Position numbers and translations under genes: made by a program. A stretch of DNA of 8,575 bases from Burkholderiaceae bacterium (GTDB lineage Bacteria > Pseudomonadota > Gammaproteobacteria > Burkholderiales > Burkholderiaceae_C). Where the stretch lies: contig JAOTTZ010000050.1 in assembly GCA_029864165.1 (NCBI GenBank), positions 1 to 8,575 of the forward strand. The letters run 5' to 3'. How positions within the stretch are numbered: the stretch's first letter is position 1; every line of letters starts with the position of its first letter. The notes beneath the pieces are model-generated. The model was not told the origin of the DNA. It ran no database searches and saw only the letters and a program-made list of their open reading frames with translations. Below, piece after piece: positions 1 through 5,981 of this stretch.

Positions 1-408
1 ATGGGTGCGTTCGTTCGCGAGGACGATGAGGTAGAAGCCGACACCGACAAGGTGTTCGCGCTCTTCCCGCGCCTGAAGGAACGCCAAACTCAAATGGCCG
101 GTACCCTGTCGGGGGGCGAACAACAGATGCTCGCCATGGGCCGTGCGCTCATGGCGCGCCCCAAGGTGCTGTTGATGGACGAACCATCGATGGGGCTGTC
201 GCCCGTCATGGTCGACAAAGTTTTCGAAGTGATTCAAAGCTTCCACCGCCAAGGCGTGACGATACTGCTGGTCGAGCAAAACGCGAGCCGAGCGCTACAG
301 ATCGCCGCTCGCGGCTACGTGATGGACTCGGGCGAGATCACGATGAGCGGCCCAGCCGAGGCATTGCTCAACGACCCCAAGGTACGTACCACTTATCTGG
401 GCGAATAA
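1..408 (+). CDS. livF: Branched-chain amino acid ABC transporter ATP-binding protein LivF, 3' part
   Basis: C-terminal 135 residues of an ABC ATPase that energises uptake of branched-chain amino acids or related amides, working at the inner membrane with LivG, the LivHM permeases and a periplasmic binding protein. The ABC signature LSGGE is at residues 36-40, Walker B with the catalytic glutamate (VLLMDEP) at 56-62, followed by the D-loop SMGLSP. The H-loop region reads VEQN, as is usual in LivF, where many ABC ATPases have histidine. Walker A and the Q-loop are missing, so the gene begins upstream of the window; the methionine at position 1 is probably internal, matching the 'MGAF/MGAY' stretch after the Q-loop. 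It ends with TAA at 406-408. The rest of a liv operon would be expected to the left. The LivF assignment over other ABC ATPases rests on the VEQN motif and the typical C-terminus ending in YLGE. Confidence 0.93.
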   Translation: MGAFVREDDEVEADTDKVFALFPRLKERQTQMAGTLSGGEQQMLAMGRALMARPKVLLMDEPSMGLSPVMVDKVFEVIQSFHRQGVTILLVEQNASRALQIAARGYVMDSGEITMSGPAEALLNDPKVRTTYLGE

Positions 409-465
409 CATGCCGCTGAACGAATACGAAATCCTTGTAGGTGGCTTAGGCACGCTGACTGATCT

Positions 466-1236
466 CTAAGCGCGGATCCATATAGCCGCCACCATCCGCC
501 CGGTTACACCGTCACGTCGGAAAGAGAAAAACCTCATTGCATCTTCGACCGTGCACCATGCACCGCCGCTGATGACGGTAACGCCCGCGGCACGCAGGCG
601 CTCACGCGCCAGCTGCGGCAAGTTGGCGAGCCACTTGCCCGAATGACCGGCGTCGCGTCGTACGAAGCGTGGCGTACCCGTGGCTGACAACGGTTCGACG
701 CCAAAAGCATGCAACACGTCTGCACCGACCTCGAACTGGCGCGGGCCTATGCACGGGCCCAGCCATGTCTGCACTGCCGCCGGTTCGCATGCCCCTGCTT
801 CGCAGACGGCGTTGAGCGTGGCCTCGACCACGCCCGCAGCCAATCCACGCCAGCCTGCGTGTGCGGCAGCCACGGCGCGCCCATCAGGCGCTGCAAACAG
901 CACCGGCAGACAGTCGGCCACTTGCACTGCGCAGGCCAGCAATCGCTCGGTGGTCAAGCTGGCATCGGCATCGTGTAGCAGAGCGTCTGGTGCCGCGTCG
1001 CGGGCAGTTACGTGCACGACCCGGTTGCCGTGCACTTGCTTTAAGTACACCGGCGCGGCGGCGATCTCACGGCTGAGCAATTGGCGGTTGACCGCTACTG
1101 CTTCGGGGTTGTCGCCCACAGCAGCGCTGAGGTTCATGCTGTCCCACGGTGCCGCGCTGATACCGCCGAGGCGCGTGGTCAGCACGGCGCCGACAGGGGT
1201 GCGGAAACAATCAGGCAACAACCAATCAGCGTGCAT
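466..1236 (-). CDS. pgeF: Peptidoglycan editing factor PgeF (YfiH/laccase-domain family)
   Basis: Protein of about 256 residues of the DUF152/YfiH family. Known role: E. coli PgeF removes wrongly incorporated L-serine from peptidoglycan precursors; homologues were also described as polyphenol oxidases and purine-nucleoside enzymes (human LACC1). The family's metal or catalytic residues are visible: His in KQVHGN (about residue 69), Cys in VADCLPV (about 109) and His in AAHAGWRG (about 126), followed by WLGPCIGP and the C-terminal SGGAWCTVEDAMRFFSFRRDG stretch. The open frame extends to an ATG at 1293, but I prefer the ATG at 1236 because it gives the family's usual length (E. coli 243) and starts just before the conserved N-terminus; 1248 is possible. 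No strong ribosome site is visible for any of the three. It is divergent from the Nudix gene, with about 55 bases between the starts, and convergent with livF. Confidence 0.93.
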   Translation of the reverse strand: MHADWLLPDCFRTPVGAVLTTRLGGISAAPWDSMNLSAAVGDNPEAVAVNRQLLSREIAAAPVYLKQVHGNRVVHVTARDAAPDALLHDADASLTTERLLACAVQVADCLPVLFAAPDGRAVAAAHAGWRGLAAGVVEATLNAVCEAGACEPAAVQTWLGPCIGPRQFEVGADVLHAFGVEPLSATGTPRFVRRDAGHSGKWLANLPQLARERLRAAGVTVISGGAWCTVEDAMRFFSFRRDGVTGRMVAAIWIRA

Positions 1237-1291
1237 CGGGTAGCCCATGCGGTAAGCGATAGCGATATTTTCTGCCAGTAAACTGCACGCC

Positions 1292-1837
1292 ATGGTTCAA
1301 GCGCGCAGTTTCAAGCATTGCAAGTCGTGCGGCGGGGTTGTGCGTTACCAAGTCCCGGCCGGTGACAACCGCGAGCGCGCAACTTGCACCGTCTGTGCCA
1401 GTGTGCATTACGAAAACCCAGTGGCGGTGGTGGGCACCGTTCCGGTTTGGAACGAGAAGGTGCTGCTATGCCGCCGCAACATCGAGCCGCGCTACGGGTT
1501 GTGGACTTTGCCGGCCGGCTTTCTTGAGCTGGGTGAAACGACAGAGGAGGGTGCGGTGCGCGAAACCATTGAAGAAGCAGGCGCGCATATCGAAATGCAA
1601 GGTTTGTACACGGTGCTGAACGTGGTGCGCGCAGGCCAAGTGCACATGTTTTACCGCGCCAGTTTGCTAGACACCGAATTCGACCCCGGACCCGAGAGCA
1701 TGGAAGTCCAGTTGTTCACCGAATCGGGCATTCCTTGGGGAGAAATCGCCTTTCAAACCGTACGCGATACCTTGGTGCGCTACTTCGAAGACCGGCGGCA
1801 TGGCCGGTTCGCGGTTTACTGCGCTGACAGCGGTTGA
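1292..1837 (+). CDS. Nudix hydrolase with N-terminal zinc ribbon
   Basis: Cytosolic hydrolase of 181 residues, expected to cleave a nucleoside diphosphate linked to another moiety. The Nudix box GX5EX7REUXEEXGU is complete at about residues 76-98 (G76, E82, R90-E91, E94-E95, G97), so the metal-binding glutamates are present. An N-terminal zinc ribbon is formed by CKSC at residues 10-13 and CTVC at 32-35, followed by a conserved ENP before the Nudix fold. This resembles the short ADP-ribose/NADH pyrophosphatase-like Nudix proteins common in Burkholderiales; the true substrate cannot be read from sequence, so no symbol is given. The start at 1292 puts the zinc ribbon nine residues in, and no convincing Shine-Dalgarno precedes it. 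Its start lies in a CATG that also supplies the rejected long start of pgeF on the other strand. It is convergent with the mscS-type gene. Confidence 0.9.
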   Translation: MVQARSFKHCKSCGGVVRYQVPAGDNRERATCTVCASVHYENPVAVVGTVPVWNEKVLLCRRNIEPRYGLWTLPAGFLELGETTEEGAVRETIEEAGAHIEMQGLYTVLNVVRAGQVHMFYRASLLDTEFDPGPESMEVQLFTESGIPWGEIAFQTVRDTLVRYFEDRRHGRFAVYCADSG

Positions 1838-1936
1838 GGTTTGTCGAGCGCACGCAGGCGAGCGCACTCGCAAAGCCCCTGGCTGCTTAGCTGCCCCAGG
1901 CAAAGCTGCGAGTCGGTGACACGTTCAGGCCGCGCC

Positions 1937-3040
1937 TTACTCGGCCGCAAGCGCCTGGCCGCCAAGCTTCTGGGCCGCGTCGGGGTTCATCTTGGCCAGA
2001 ACATCTGCGCGCGCTCGCGGCAATGCCTCCGGGTGTTGCCGCTGCAGGTATTCGATCAGCCGCTCGCGCACGTAGCAGCGCAGGTCCCAGGCCGTGGAGG
2101 CGTCGGACGCGCTCATCAGGGCTCGCAGCTTGACGGTGCGTTCGGTGGTATCGGTAACCTGCAAATTCCAGACCTTGCCGTCCCACAGCTCCGAACTTTC
2201 CAGAATTGTTTTCAACTCACGCCGCACGTCTTCGATCGGTGTTGTGTAGTCCACGTACACGAATACGGTGCCCAGCAGGTCGGCTGTGACGCGTGTCCAG
2301 TTCTCGAACGGCTTTTCTATAAAGTGGCTCAGCGGTACCATCAGGCGTCGCAAGTCCCAGATGCGTACCACCACGAAAGTGTTGCGGATCTCTTCGATGC
2401 GACCCCATTCGCCTTCCACGATGACGACGTCATCGATGCGAATCGGCTGTGTCAATGCAAGCTGTATCCCCGCCAGCAGGTTGGCCACCGTCGGCCGGGC
2501 CGCGATGCCCACAACGATGCCCGCGAGGCCGGCTGATGCCAAAAGGCTGGCGCCGACGTTCTCGATGCCGGGAATTTGAAGCAGAACCAATGCGCTGCCC
2601 ACCACGATGATCACCAGCGTCGCAATGCGCTTGAGCACAAGCGCTTTGGTTTGGATCTCGCGCGCCCGCAGGTTGTCATCGACATCTACGCGGTAGCGCT
2701 GCGTGACCCAATCGACCATCGCCGCCAGCACCGCGACGATGAACCATGCCCCGACGGCGATGAAGGCGATCGACAGCACACGGTGGCCGATGGCCGGTGT
2801 GTCGGTCGCCAGCTGCAGCGAAGGCCAGGTGAAGGTCACCAGCATCAACGGCAGCAGCACCCGCGCTGGCCGCCGCGTATGGCTGATCAGCAGCTCGTCG
2901 AATGAGCCCCTGATGTGCGTGGCCACCCGGCGCGCCACCGCGTATAGGATGGCGTGCAGCACCAAGCCGGCCGCGATCAGCGCGGCCAGCAGGCCCATAG
3001 ATACCAGCCAGGGTTTGATCACGTCGAACAGTTGGTCCAT
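1937..3040 (-). CDS. Mechanosensitive ion channel protein, MscS family
   Basis: Inner-membrane channel of 367 residues, expected to open under membrane tension and release solutes during hypo-osmotic shock. Hydrophobic segments lie near residues 12-35, 60-78, 88-110 and 135-157. The pore-lining TM3-like segment follows at about 163-190, with the small-residue pattern LLASAGLAGIVVGIAARP and then NLLAGIQLAL. The MscS beta domain comes next (PIRIDDVVIVEGEWGRIEEI, then VPLSHFIEKPFENWTR) and a cytosolic alpha/beta domain ends the protein. It has more predicted TM segments than E. coli MscS (286 residues, three TM), so it belongs to a longer MscS subgroup. The start is well supported: ATG at 3040 is preceded by AAGGA at 3052-3048 with a 7-base gap. 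It is followed by the convergent Nudix gene. Confidence 0.92.
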   Translation of the reverse strand: MDQLFDVIKPWLVSMGLLAALIAAGLVLHAILYAVARRVATHIRGSFDELLISHTRRPARVLLPLMLVTFTWPSLQLATDTPAIGHRVLSIAFIAVGAWFIVAVLAAMVDWVTQRYRVDVDDNLRAREIQTKALVLKRIATLVIIVVGSALVLLQIPGIENVGASLLASAGLAGIVVGIAARPTVANLLAGIQLALTQPIRIDDVVIVEGEWGRIEEIRNTFVVVRIWDLRRLMVPLSHFIEKPFENWTRVTADLLGTVFVYVDYTTPIEDVRRELKTILESSELWDGKVWNLQVTDTTERTVKLRALMSASDASTAWDLRCYVRERLIEYLQRQHPEALPRARADVLAKMNPDAAQKLGGQALAAE

Positions 3041-3047
3041 CGCCTTT

Positions 3048-3060
3048 TCCTTATTAAGGA
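3048..3060 (-). promoter_or_regulatory. Ribosome binding site inside a 13-base palindrome, upstream of the MscS-type gene
   Basis: On the minus strand the sequence TCCTTAATAAGGA has perfect 6-base arms around one central base, and its right arm supplies the AAGGA Shine-Dalgarno seven bases before the ATG at 3040. Pairing of the arms would need a very short loop, so an RNA hairpin is unlikely. It could be a protein operator or chance. The ribosome-site role is well supported; a regulatory role is only a possibility. Confidence 0.5.
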
Positions 3061-3193
3061 CGGTTGTGGCGGCACAGCGCCGCGCTTGTCATGCTGCCAG
3101 TATGACGTGTTCTGCCGCCCGAGCCCACTGCGTGCGGTGGAGATACGCACGGAGCACGCCGACACCTGCGTGCAAGATGATAGGGTCAGAAGA

Positions 3194-3472
3194 TCATTGG
3201 GGTCGCGTGTTGTACGAGAACATGTATTCACGATCACATCCACTTCGGGCAGACACGATCTCGCCTTCGAGATGCCACACGCAGTACACCGCGACCGGTT
3301 TTGAGCGCAGAAACTCTGCACGCTGCTTGTCGCGCACTGCTTTGCACACGATGGCGTTGACGACGCCGGTTTCGTCTTCCAGCACCACGAAAAAGTACCC
3401 CTTGGCCTTCCTGGGCGGCTGGTGCATGGTGGACGATGCAGCGACCGTGCGCGAGAAGATGCCGAAGGTCAC
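3194..3472 (-). pseudogene. Fragment of error-prone DNA polymerase DnaE2/ImuC, C-terminal OB domain
   Basis: A 92-codon open frame starting with GTG, closed upstream in frame by a TAG about 33 bases before it. Its middle matches the C-terminal OB-fold of DnaE2 (ImuC, the SOS-mutagenesis alpha subunit acting with ImuA and ImuB): PPRKAKGYFFVVLEDETG, then NAIV, then RDKQRAEFL and VAVYCVWHLEGEIV, which follow the family's order AKG-f-TLEDETG / VIVW / RQR / LLAVYGxWQREGEV. The Trp of the usual VxVW is Cys here. After EGEIV the resemblance stops, and the usual tail ending in SRDF is not seen in any frame. A complete DnaE2 is over 1000 residues, so the PHP and polymerase domains are absent and no imuAB lies nearby. 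It is best read as a decayed leftover; a small free-standing OB protein is less likely. The family match is from memory of motifs, not a search. Confidence 0.62.
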
Positions 3473-3588
3473 GCCTTCATCATGAACCGTCGTTACAGAT
3501 GTCTAGCGACGAGTCGACATTTCCAAAGAATAGAGGTAGTTCAAGATCAAGGCCCTACGCACGGTTGGCACGCCGGTACGACGGGTCC

Positions 3589-4200
3589 TCAGAATTTGGT
3601 TGCCCATGTACGAACGCCTTGCATAATCATGTCAACGGACACCGTTCCTACATACAGCGCTGTAACTCGTCCGACGATCTCTACATACCTCTGTACCAAG
3701 GGTTCAAAGCGGGGCCGAACAACATCATGCAGCGCCTTTAGGGCGACGATGACCACGACGAATGTAGTTACTGCCGCAAGTACAGCGGCACAGGCGATCA
3801 GCGGATCAAGTTTCTTACCGATGATCACGCTGGCGCTGATTGTTCCAGGCCCTATGAGCACTGGCATGGCAATCGCTCCGGCTAGGTGTTCTGATCGGCC
3901 CCTCAGCATTTCGATCGCGGCTGGACCTCGGAAGACGAACTGGACGCCGATGATGAGAAAAATTACCCCTCCAAATATTTGGAAAGATGCGAACTCTGCC
4001 TGCACGATGCTGGAGAAAATGGCATCGCCAAGAATTGCGAAGCAGCCAAAAACCCCACTGGAAATCAATCCAGCACGGATCATGACCTGAACAAACTCCT
4101 TGCGCCCCAGTTTCTCGACCACGTCAACAAGGTAAATGATGACCAGAAACGGATTGAGAAGGACGAGCAGCAAGGCTGCAGATTTGATGAAGTCGGTCAT
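3589..4200 (-). CDS. MarC-family integral membrane protein (UPF0056)
   Basis: A 203-residue protein, hydrophobic throughout, with about six membrane spans. It shows the family marks: an early LLLVLLNPF with the Asn-Pro in the first span, and a second GPGTIS motif after the central cytosolic loop (IAMPVLIGPGTISASVI), reflecting the duplicated 3-TM halves of MarC/SnatA proteins. The name comes from E. coli marC, once thought to affect antibiotic resistance but not confirmed; an archaeal member, SnatA, moves small amino acids. Function here is therefore unassigned. The start ATG at 4200 follows a weak AAAGAG about three bases upstream. It stands alone between decayed segments, and its base composition is visibly less GC-rich than pgeF or the MscS-type gene, which suggests a different history. 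Length is normal for the family and the gene appears intact. Confidence 0.9.
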   Translation of the reverse strand: MTDFIKSAALLLVLLNPFLVIIYLVDVVEKLGRKEFVQVMIRAGLISSGVFGCFAILGDAIFSSIVQAEFASFQIFGGVIFLIIGVQFVFRGPAAIEMLRGRSEHLAGAIAMPVLIGPGTISASVIIGKKLDPLIACAAVLAAVTTFVVVIVALKALHDVVRPRFEPLVQRYVEIVGRVTALYVGTVSVDMIMQGVRTWATKF

Positions 4201-4360
4201 GTCTCTTTACACTGAGCGCGCACCGTAACCGGCCGCCGCAGCCCTTATCAGGGGTCCGGTTGATTGTGAGGCGATGGACTCGCCCGGTTGTTCGCGCTTC
4301 ATTGGCGCGGCTGGTCTTCACCGGCGCAGCGACCGAGGCTCGAACAAGAGGGTTCCGAGA
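4201..4360. other. Non-coding stretch upstream of the MarC-family gene
   Basis: This 160-base stretch separates the minus-strand MarC-family start from a probable broken gene on the plus strand. It contains one imperfect inverted repeat (listed separately). I see no recognisable protein match in any frame and no clear sigma-70 pair. A promoter for the MarC-family gene must lie here or within it, but I cannot place it. Confidence 0.4.
4227..4261. repeat. Imperfect inverted repeat, attC-like or hairpin
   Basis: Outer arms AACCGG (4227-4232) and CCGGTT (4256-4261) are perfect. An inner stem CCCT (4242-4245) and AGGG (4250-4253) encloses a four-base loop. There is no T-run, so it is not a standard rho-independent terminator. 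On the plus strand GTGAGGC at 4265-4271 differs by one base from the integron core site GTTAGGC, and the arms resemble L-box sequences of attC sites. No matching second core 7-mer is present, so an attC assignment is weak. Confidence 0.3.
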
Positions 4361-4620
4361 TGAATGCTACAACCGTCGGCTGCGTAAGCGAGGCCACAAG
4401 TAGCTTGACACGCGCCGCCAAGCCGATTCACCAAATCAACGCGGTGGCCTTACGGTTAACATTTGGCCTTACGATCATTCTCGGTTACATTGCCTACCAT
4501 GTAACCAGCTCGGGCTGGGCTTACTTAAACTGCAATTGTTCGTGCGTAGTTTGCATCTCAAGGTCGTGCTTTCGACCGGAGCGCCCCGCCTGGTTCCGAA
4601 AGGCCACTGGCCTATACGAA
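4361..4620 (+). pseudogene. Probable broken small membrane protein gene (DUF2892-like)
   Basis: Starting at ATG 4361 the frame encodes about 35 polar residues and then QINAVALRLTFGLTIILGYI, a single hydrophobic segment. This resembles the first helix of DUF2892 (YgaP-type) membrane proteins, whose pattern is R..RL..Gl..L. After GWAYL the frame turns into a Cys- and Ser-rich string that is not membrane-like. The shifted frame gives LFVRSLHLKVVLST, close in pattern to the second helix LFVGLNLLQSAFT, and the original frame then gives a RPAWFRKATGL stretch like the family tail. This fits a small gene broken by frameshifts. No good ribosome site precedes ATG 4361. The open frame continues to 4854 into the methyltransferase gene, which is clearly not native. 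The identification rests on short patterns and is uncertain. Confidence 0.3.
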
Positions 4621-4780
4621 CATGTGCTGTCTTGGTCGGGTCAGACTAATCACGCGGTCCGCTGTTCAGACGACGCTGTCACTGTAGCATTACGGCAGAT
4701 ACTCAGTAAAGTGCCCCACCTGCTCGCCGCTTTTCAACCGGTAGATGGTATTGTATTTCGGCGTTTGGGTTCTTTTCAAT
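4621..4780. other. Non-coding leader region before the methyltransferase gene
   Basis: About 160 bases with no recognisable gene in any frame. It should carry the promoter of the methyltransferase, but I find no convincing -35/-10 pair. An AT-rich run (around 4745-4780) lies directly upstream of the ribosome site. A segment near 4730-4745 loosely resembles the end of an attC site, but its core is mismatched and no partner arm exists. Confidence 0.4.
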
Positions 4781-4785
4781 GGAGG
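4781..4785 (+). promoter_or_regulatory. Strong ribosome binding site (GGAGG) that sets the methyltransferase start
   Basis: GGAGG is followed by AAAT and then ATG at 4790. The frame is open back to an ATG at 4745, but that earlier start has no ribosome site and its first 15 residues are unlike a methyltransferase N-terminus, so 4790 is preferred. Confidence 0.75.
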
Positions 4786-4789
4786 AAAT

Positions 4790-5581
4790 ATGAAGCGCCA
4801 GCAATACGATATCAGGTTCCCAGTTACAGAGCCCCATCAGCTTGGCCAAGATGAAGCCTTTTTCTCCCTCATAGAAAACGGGCGCGAAGTCAAGCTGCGA
4901 TTCCACGAGTATGGCGATATATACAAACGCCCAGGCTTGTACGAGCAGCTTTTTTATCAACGCCTGAAGTGCGGTTCGCCCAAAAAAGTCGCCGATATAT
5001 TGGCCACCGTGCTGAAAGAAAACGTCGTTGAAATGACGGAGCTGAGGGTGCTCGATCTAGGAGCCGGAAATGGCATGTTCGGAGAGCAACTGCACACAGA
5101 GGGTATTGCCCGCGTCATTGGCGTAGACATCAGCCAAGAAGCATACTTAGCGTGCGAACGTGACAGGCCAGGCGCCTACGATGCTTACTACGTGTGCGAC
5201 TTTTGCGACTTGGACCCTGCCACAAAAAAAGATATCGAATCGTGGCAAACCAACTGTCTTTCTTGTGTAGCTGCGCTCGGTTTTGGTGATATTCCAGCGA
5301 AAGCCTTTGCGAGCGCGTTCGATATGATTGCGCCTAAGGGATGGGTTGCCTTCAACATCAAGGAATCATTCCTGAATGAACGCGATACTTCGCCCTTATC
5401 ACGCCTGGTCAAGGCGCTGATGCTAAGCGATGCGTTGGAGATTCATCATTTAGAACGATACCGACATCGTATTTCCATCGACGGGCGCCCGCTATTTTAT
5501 TTCGCCCTGATCGGAAGAAAGAGATTCGACATCCCAAACACCGTTATCACTAGCGCTGAACACACTTCACTCCTGCGTTGA
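4790..5581 (+). CDS. Class I SAM-dependent methyltransferase
   Basis: A 263-residue protein with a Rossmann-type methyltransferase fold. SAM-binding motif I is VLDLGAGNG at residues 87-95, and the acidic end of strand beta-2 is in VIGVDIS at about 109-115. Motif IV is not clear; DFCDLDP lies in the expected region, and later MIAPKGWVAFNIKESF fits the beta-5 segment. An N-terminal part of about 85 residues containing GDIYKRPGLYEQLFYQRL precedes the catalytic core and recurs in a group of uncharacterised methyltransferases, so I would guess a small-molecule rather than nucleic-acid substrate, but this is not shown. It stands alone, with decayed or non-coding DNA on both sides. Its codons and base composition are more AT-rich than pgeF or the MscS-type gene, which suggests acquisition by transfer. 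It appears complete, ending with TGA at 5579-5581. Confidence 0.85.
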   Translation: MKRQQYDIRFPVTEPHQLGQDEAFFSLIENGREVKLRFHEYGDIYKRPGLYEQLFYQRLKCGSPKKVADILATVLKENVVEMTELRVLDLGAGNGMFGEQLHTEGIARVIGVDISQEAYLACERDRPGAYDAYYVCDFCDLDPATKKDIESWQTNCLSCVAALGFGDIPAKAFASAFDMIAPKGWVAFNIKESFLNERDTSPLSRLVKALMLSDALEIHHLERYRHRISIDGRPLFYFALIGRKRFDIPNTVITSAEHTSLLR

Positions 5582-5817
5582 CGCCGGCCTTGCCACCTAA
5601 GCTGTTTCTTCAAAATGGGGTGCGCGAGCTGGCAAGGGCCAGTGCGGCATGAGATCCATATTTCAAGAAACCGCCGTCTACGTGATCCGTATGTCCGGGG
5701 GTTTGCGAGGAAGGGGCCGTGGGGCTGCCCCTCCCCGCGCGTCAGAATACTTTTCGCCCCGATAGAACCCTTGTCGCCCCGATAGAACCAAGAACCCGGG
5801 GGCGGCGAAGGAGGGAA
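5582..5817. other. Non-coding stretch after the methyltransferase gene
   Basis: No credible gene in six frames. An interrupted inverted repeat just after the stop (GGCCTTGCCA near 5587 and TGGCAAGGGCC near 5629, about 34 bases between) could end the methyltransferase transcript, but it lacks a T-run. AGGGGC at 5712-5717 pairs with GCCCCT at 5727-5732. A 20-base unit is repeated at 5751-5790 (listed separately). Confidence 0.45.
5751..5790. repeat. Two tandem copies of a 20-base unit
   Basis: Positions 5751-5770 and 5771-5790 match at 18 of 20 bases; the shared core is TCGCCCCGATAGAACC. The unit does not recur elsewhere in the window. It could be a slippage product or a pair of binding sites; nothing decides between them. 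Confidence 0.75.
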
Positions 5818-5892
5818 GATCGGTGGCAGGTCTCACATTTCAACAATGGATTGAAATTGAGTTCCAAGTGCTACATGTCCTCTCGCACCCGT
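5818..5892. repeat. 75-base repeat, copy 1
   Basis: Matches copy 2 at 71 of 75 bases, 89 bases away. It contains an internal perfect inverted repeat, ATTTCAA at 5837-5843 and TTGAAAT at 5851-5857, with a 7-base loop. It also carries CAGGTCTC near its left end, the same word found on the minus strand beside the RAYT remnant at 7838-7850, so it may be debris of that element's flank. Between the two copies the short word GTGGGAT occurs twice. Confidence 0.85.
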
Positions 5893-5906
5893 GGGATGCG
5901 TGGGAT

Positions 5907-5981
5907 GATCGGTGTCAGGTCTCACATTTCAACAATGGATTGGAATTGAGTTCCAAGTGCTACATGTCTTCTCGCACTCGT
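5907..5981. repeat. 75-base repeat, copy 2, overlapping the 3' end of the oxidoreductase gene
   Basis: Same unit as copy 1 with four substitutions. One of them (GGAAT for GAAAT) breaks a pair in the internal stem (5926-5932 with 5940-5946). The stop codon of the minus-strand oxidoreductase (5962-5960) and its last few codons lie inside this copy, so repeat insertion may have replaced the original gene end. Copy 2 has GTGTCAGGTCTC where copy 1 has GTGGCAGGTCTC. Confidence 0.85.

Noticed and set aside
410..469. 19-codon open frame directly after livF (starts MPLNEYEIL)
   Set aside because: No ribosome site and no recognisable product, and its stop overlaps the end of pgeF; most likely chance.
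680..1243. 187-codon plus-strand open frame opposite pgeF
   Set aside because: It is antisense to a clearly conserved gene and reads as low-complexity Ala/Ser/Thr/Arg, a common shadow in GC-rich DNA.
1237..1293. Longer pgeF start at ATG 1293
   Set aside because: It would add 19 residues not typical of the family, overlap the Nudix start codon within a CATG, and has no ribosome site.
1858..1871. Perfect small hairpin GCGAG-CGCA-CTCGC between the Nudix and MscS-type genes
   Set aside because: The stem is only five bases with no T-run, so a terminator call is not supported.
1841..2536. 231-codon plus-strand open frame opposite the MscS-type gene
   Set aside because: The minus strand carries a complete channel protein; the plus translation has no recognisable domain.
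2703..3485. 260-codon plus-strand open frame spanning the MscS-type start and the DnaE2 fragment
   Set aside because: It is antisense to both, has no family resemblance and no ribosome site.
4361..4380. Resemblance of MNATTVG to the IS110 transposase start (NTTTVAV)
   Set aside because: Similarity stops after about six residues, the VDLAK motif is missing, and no IS110 sequence follows.
4730..4750. attC-like end with GGTAGAT before the methyltransferase
   Set aside because: The core has a mismatch at an invariant position and no complementary partner lies within attC distance.
5818..5981. CRISPR array
   Set aside because: There are only two copies, the repeats are 75 bases long with a 14-base gap, and no cas gene is present.
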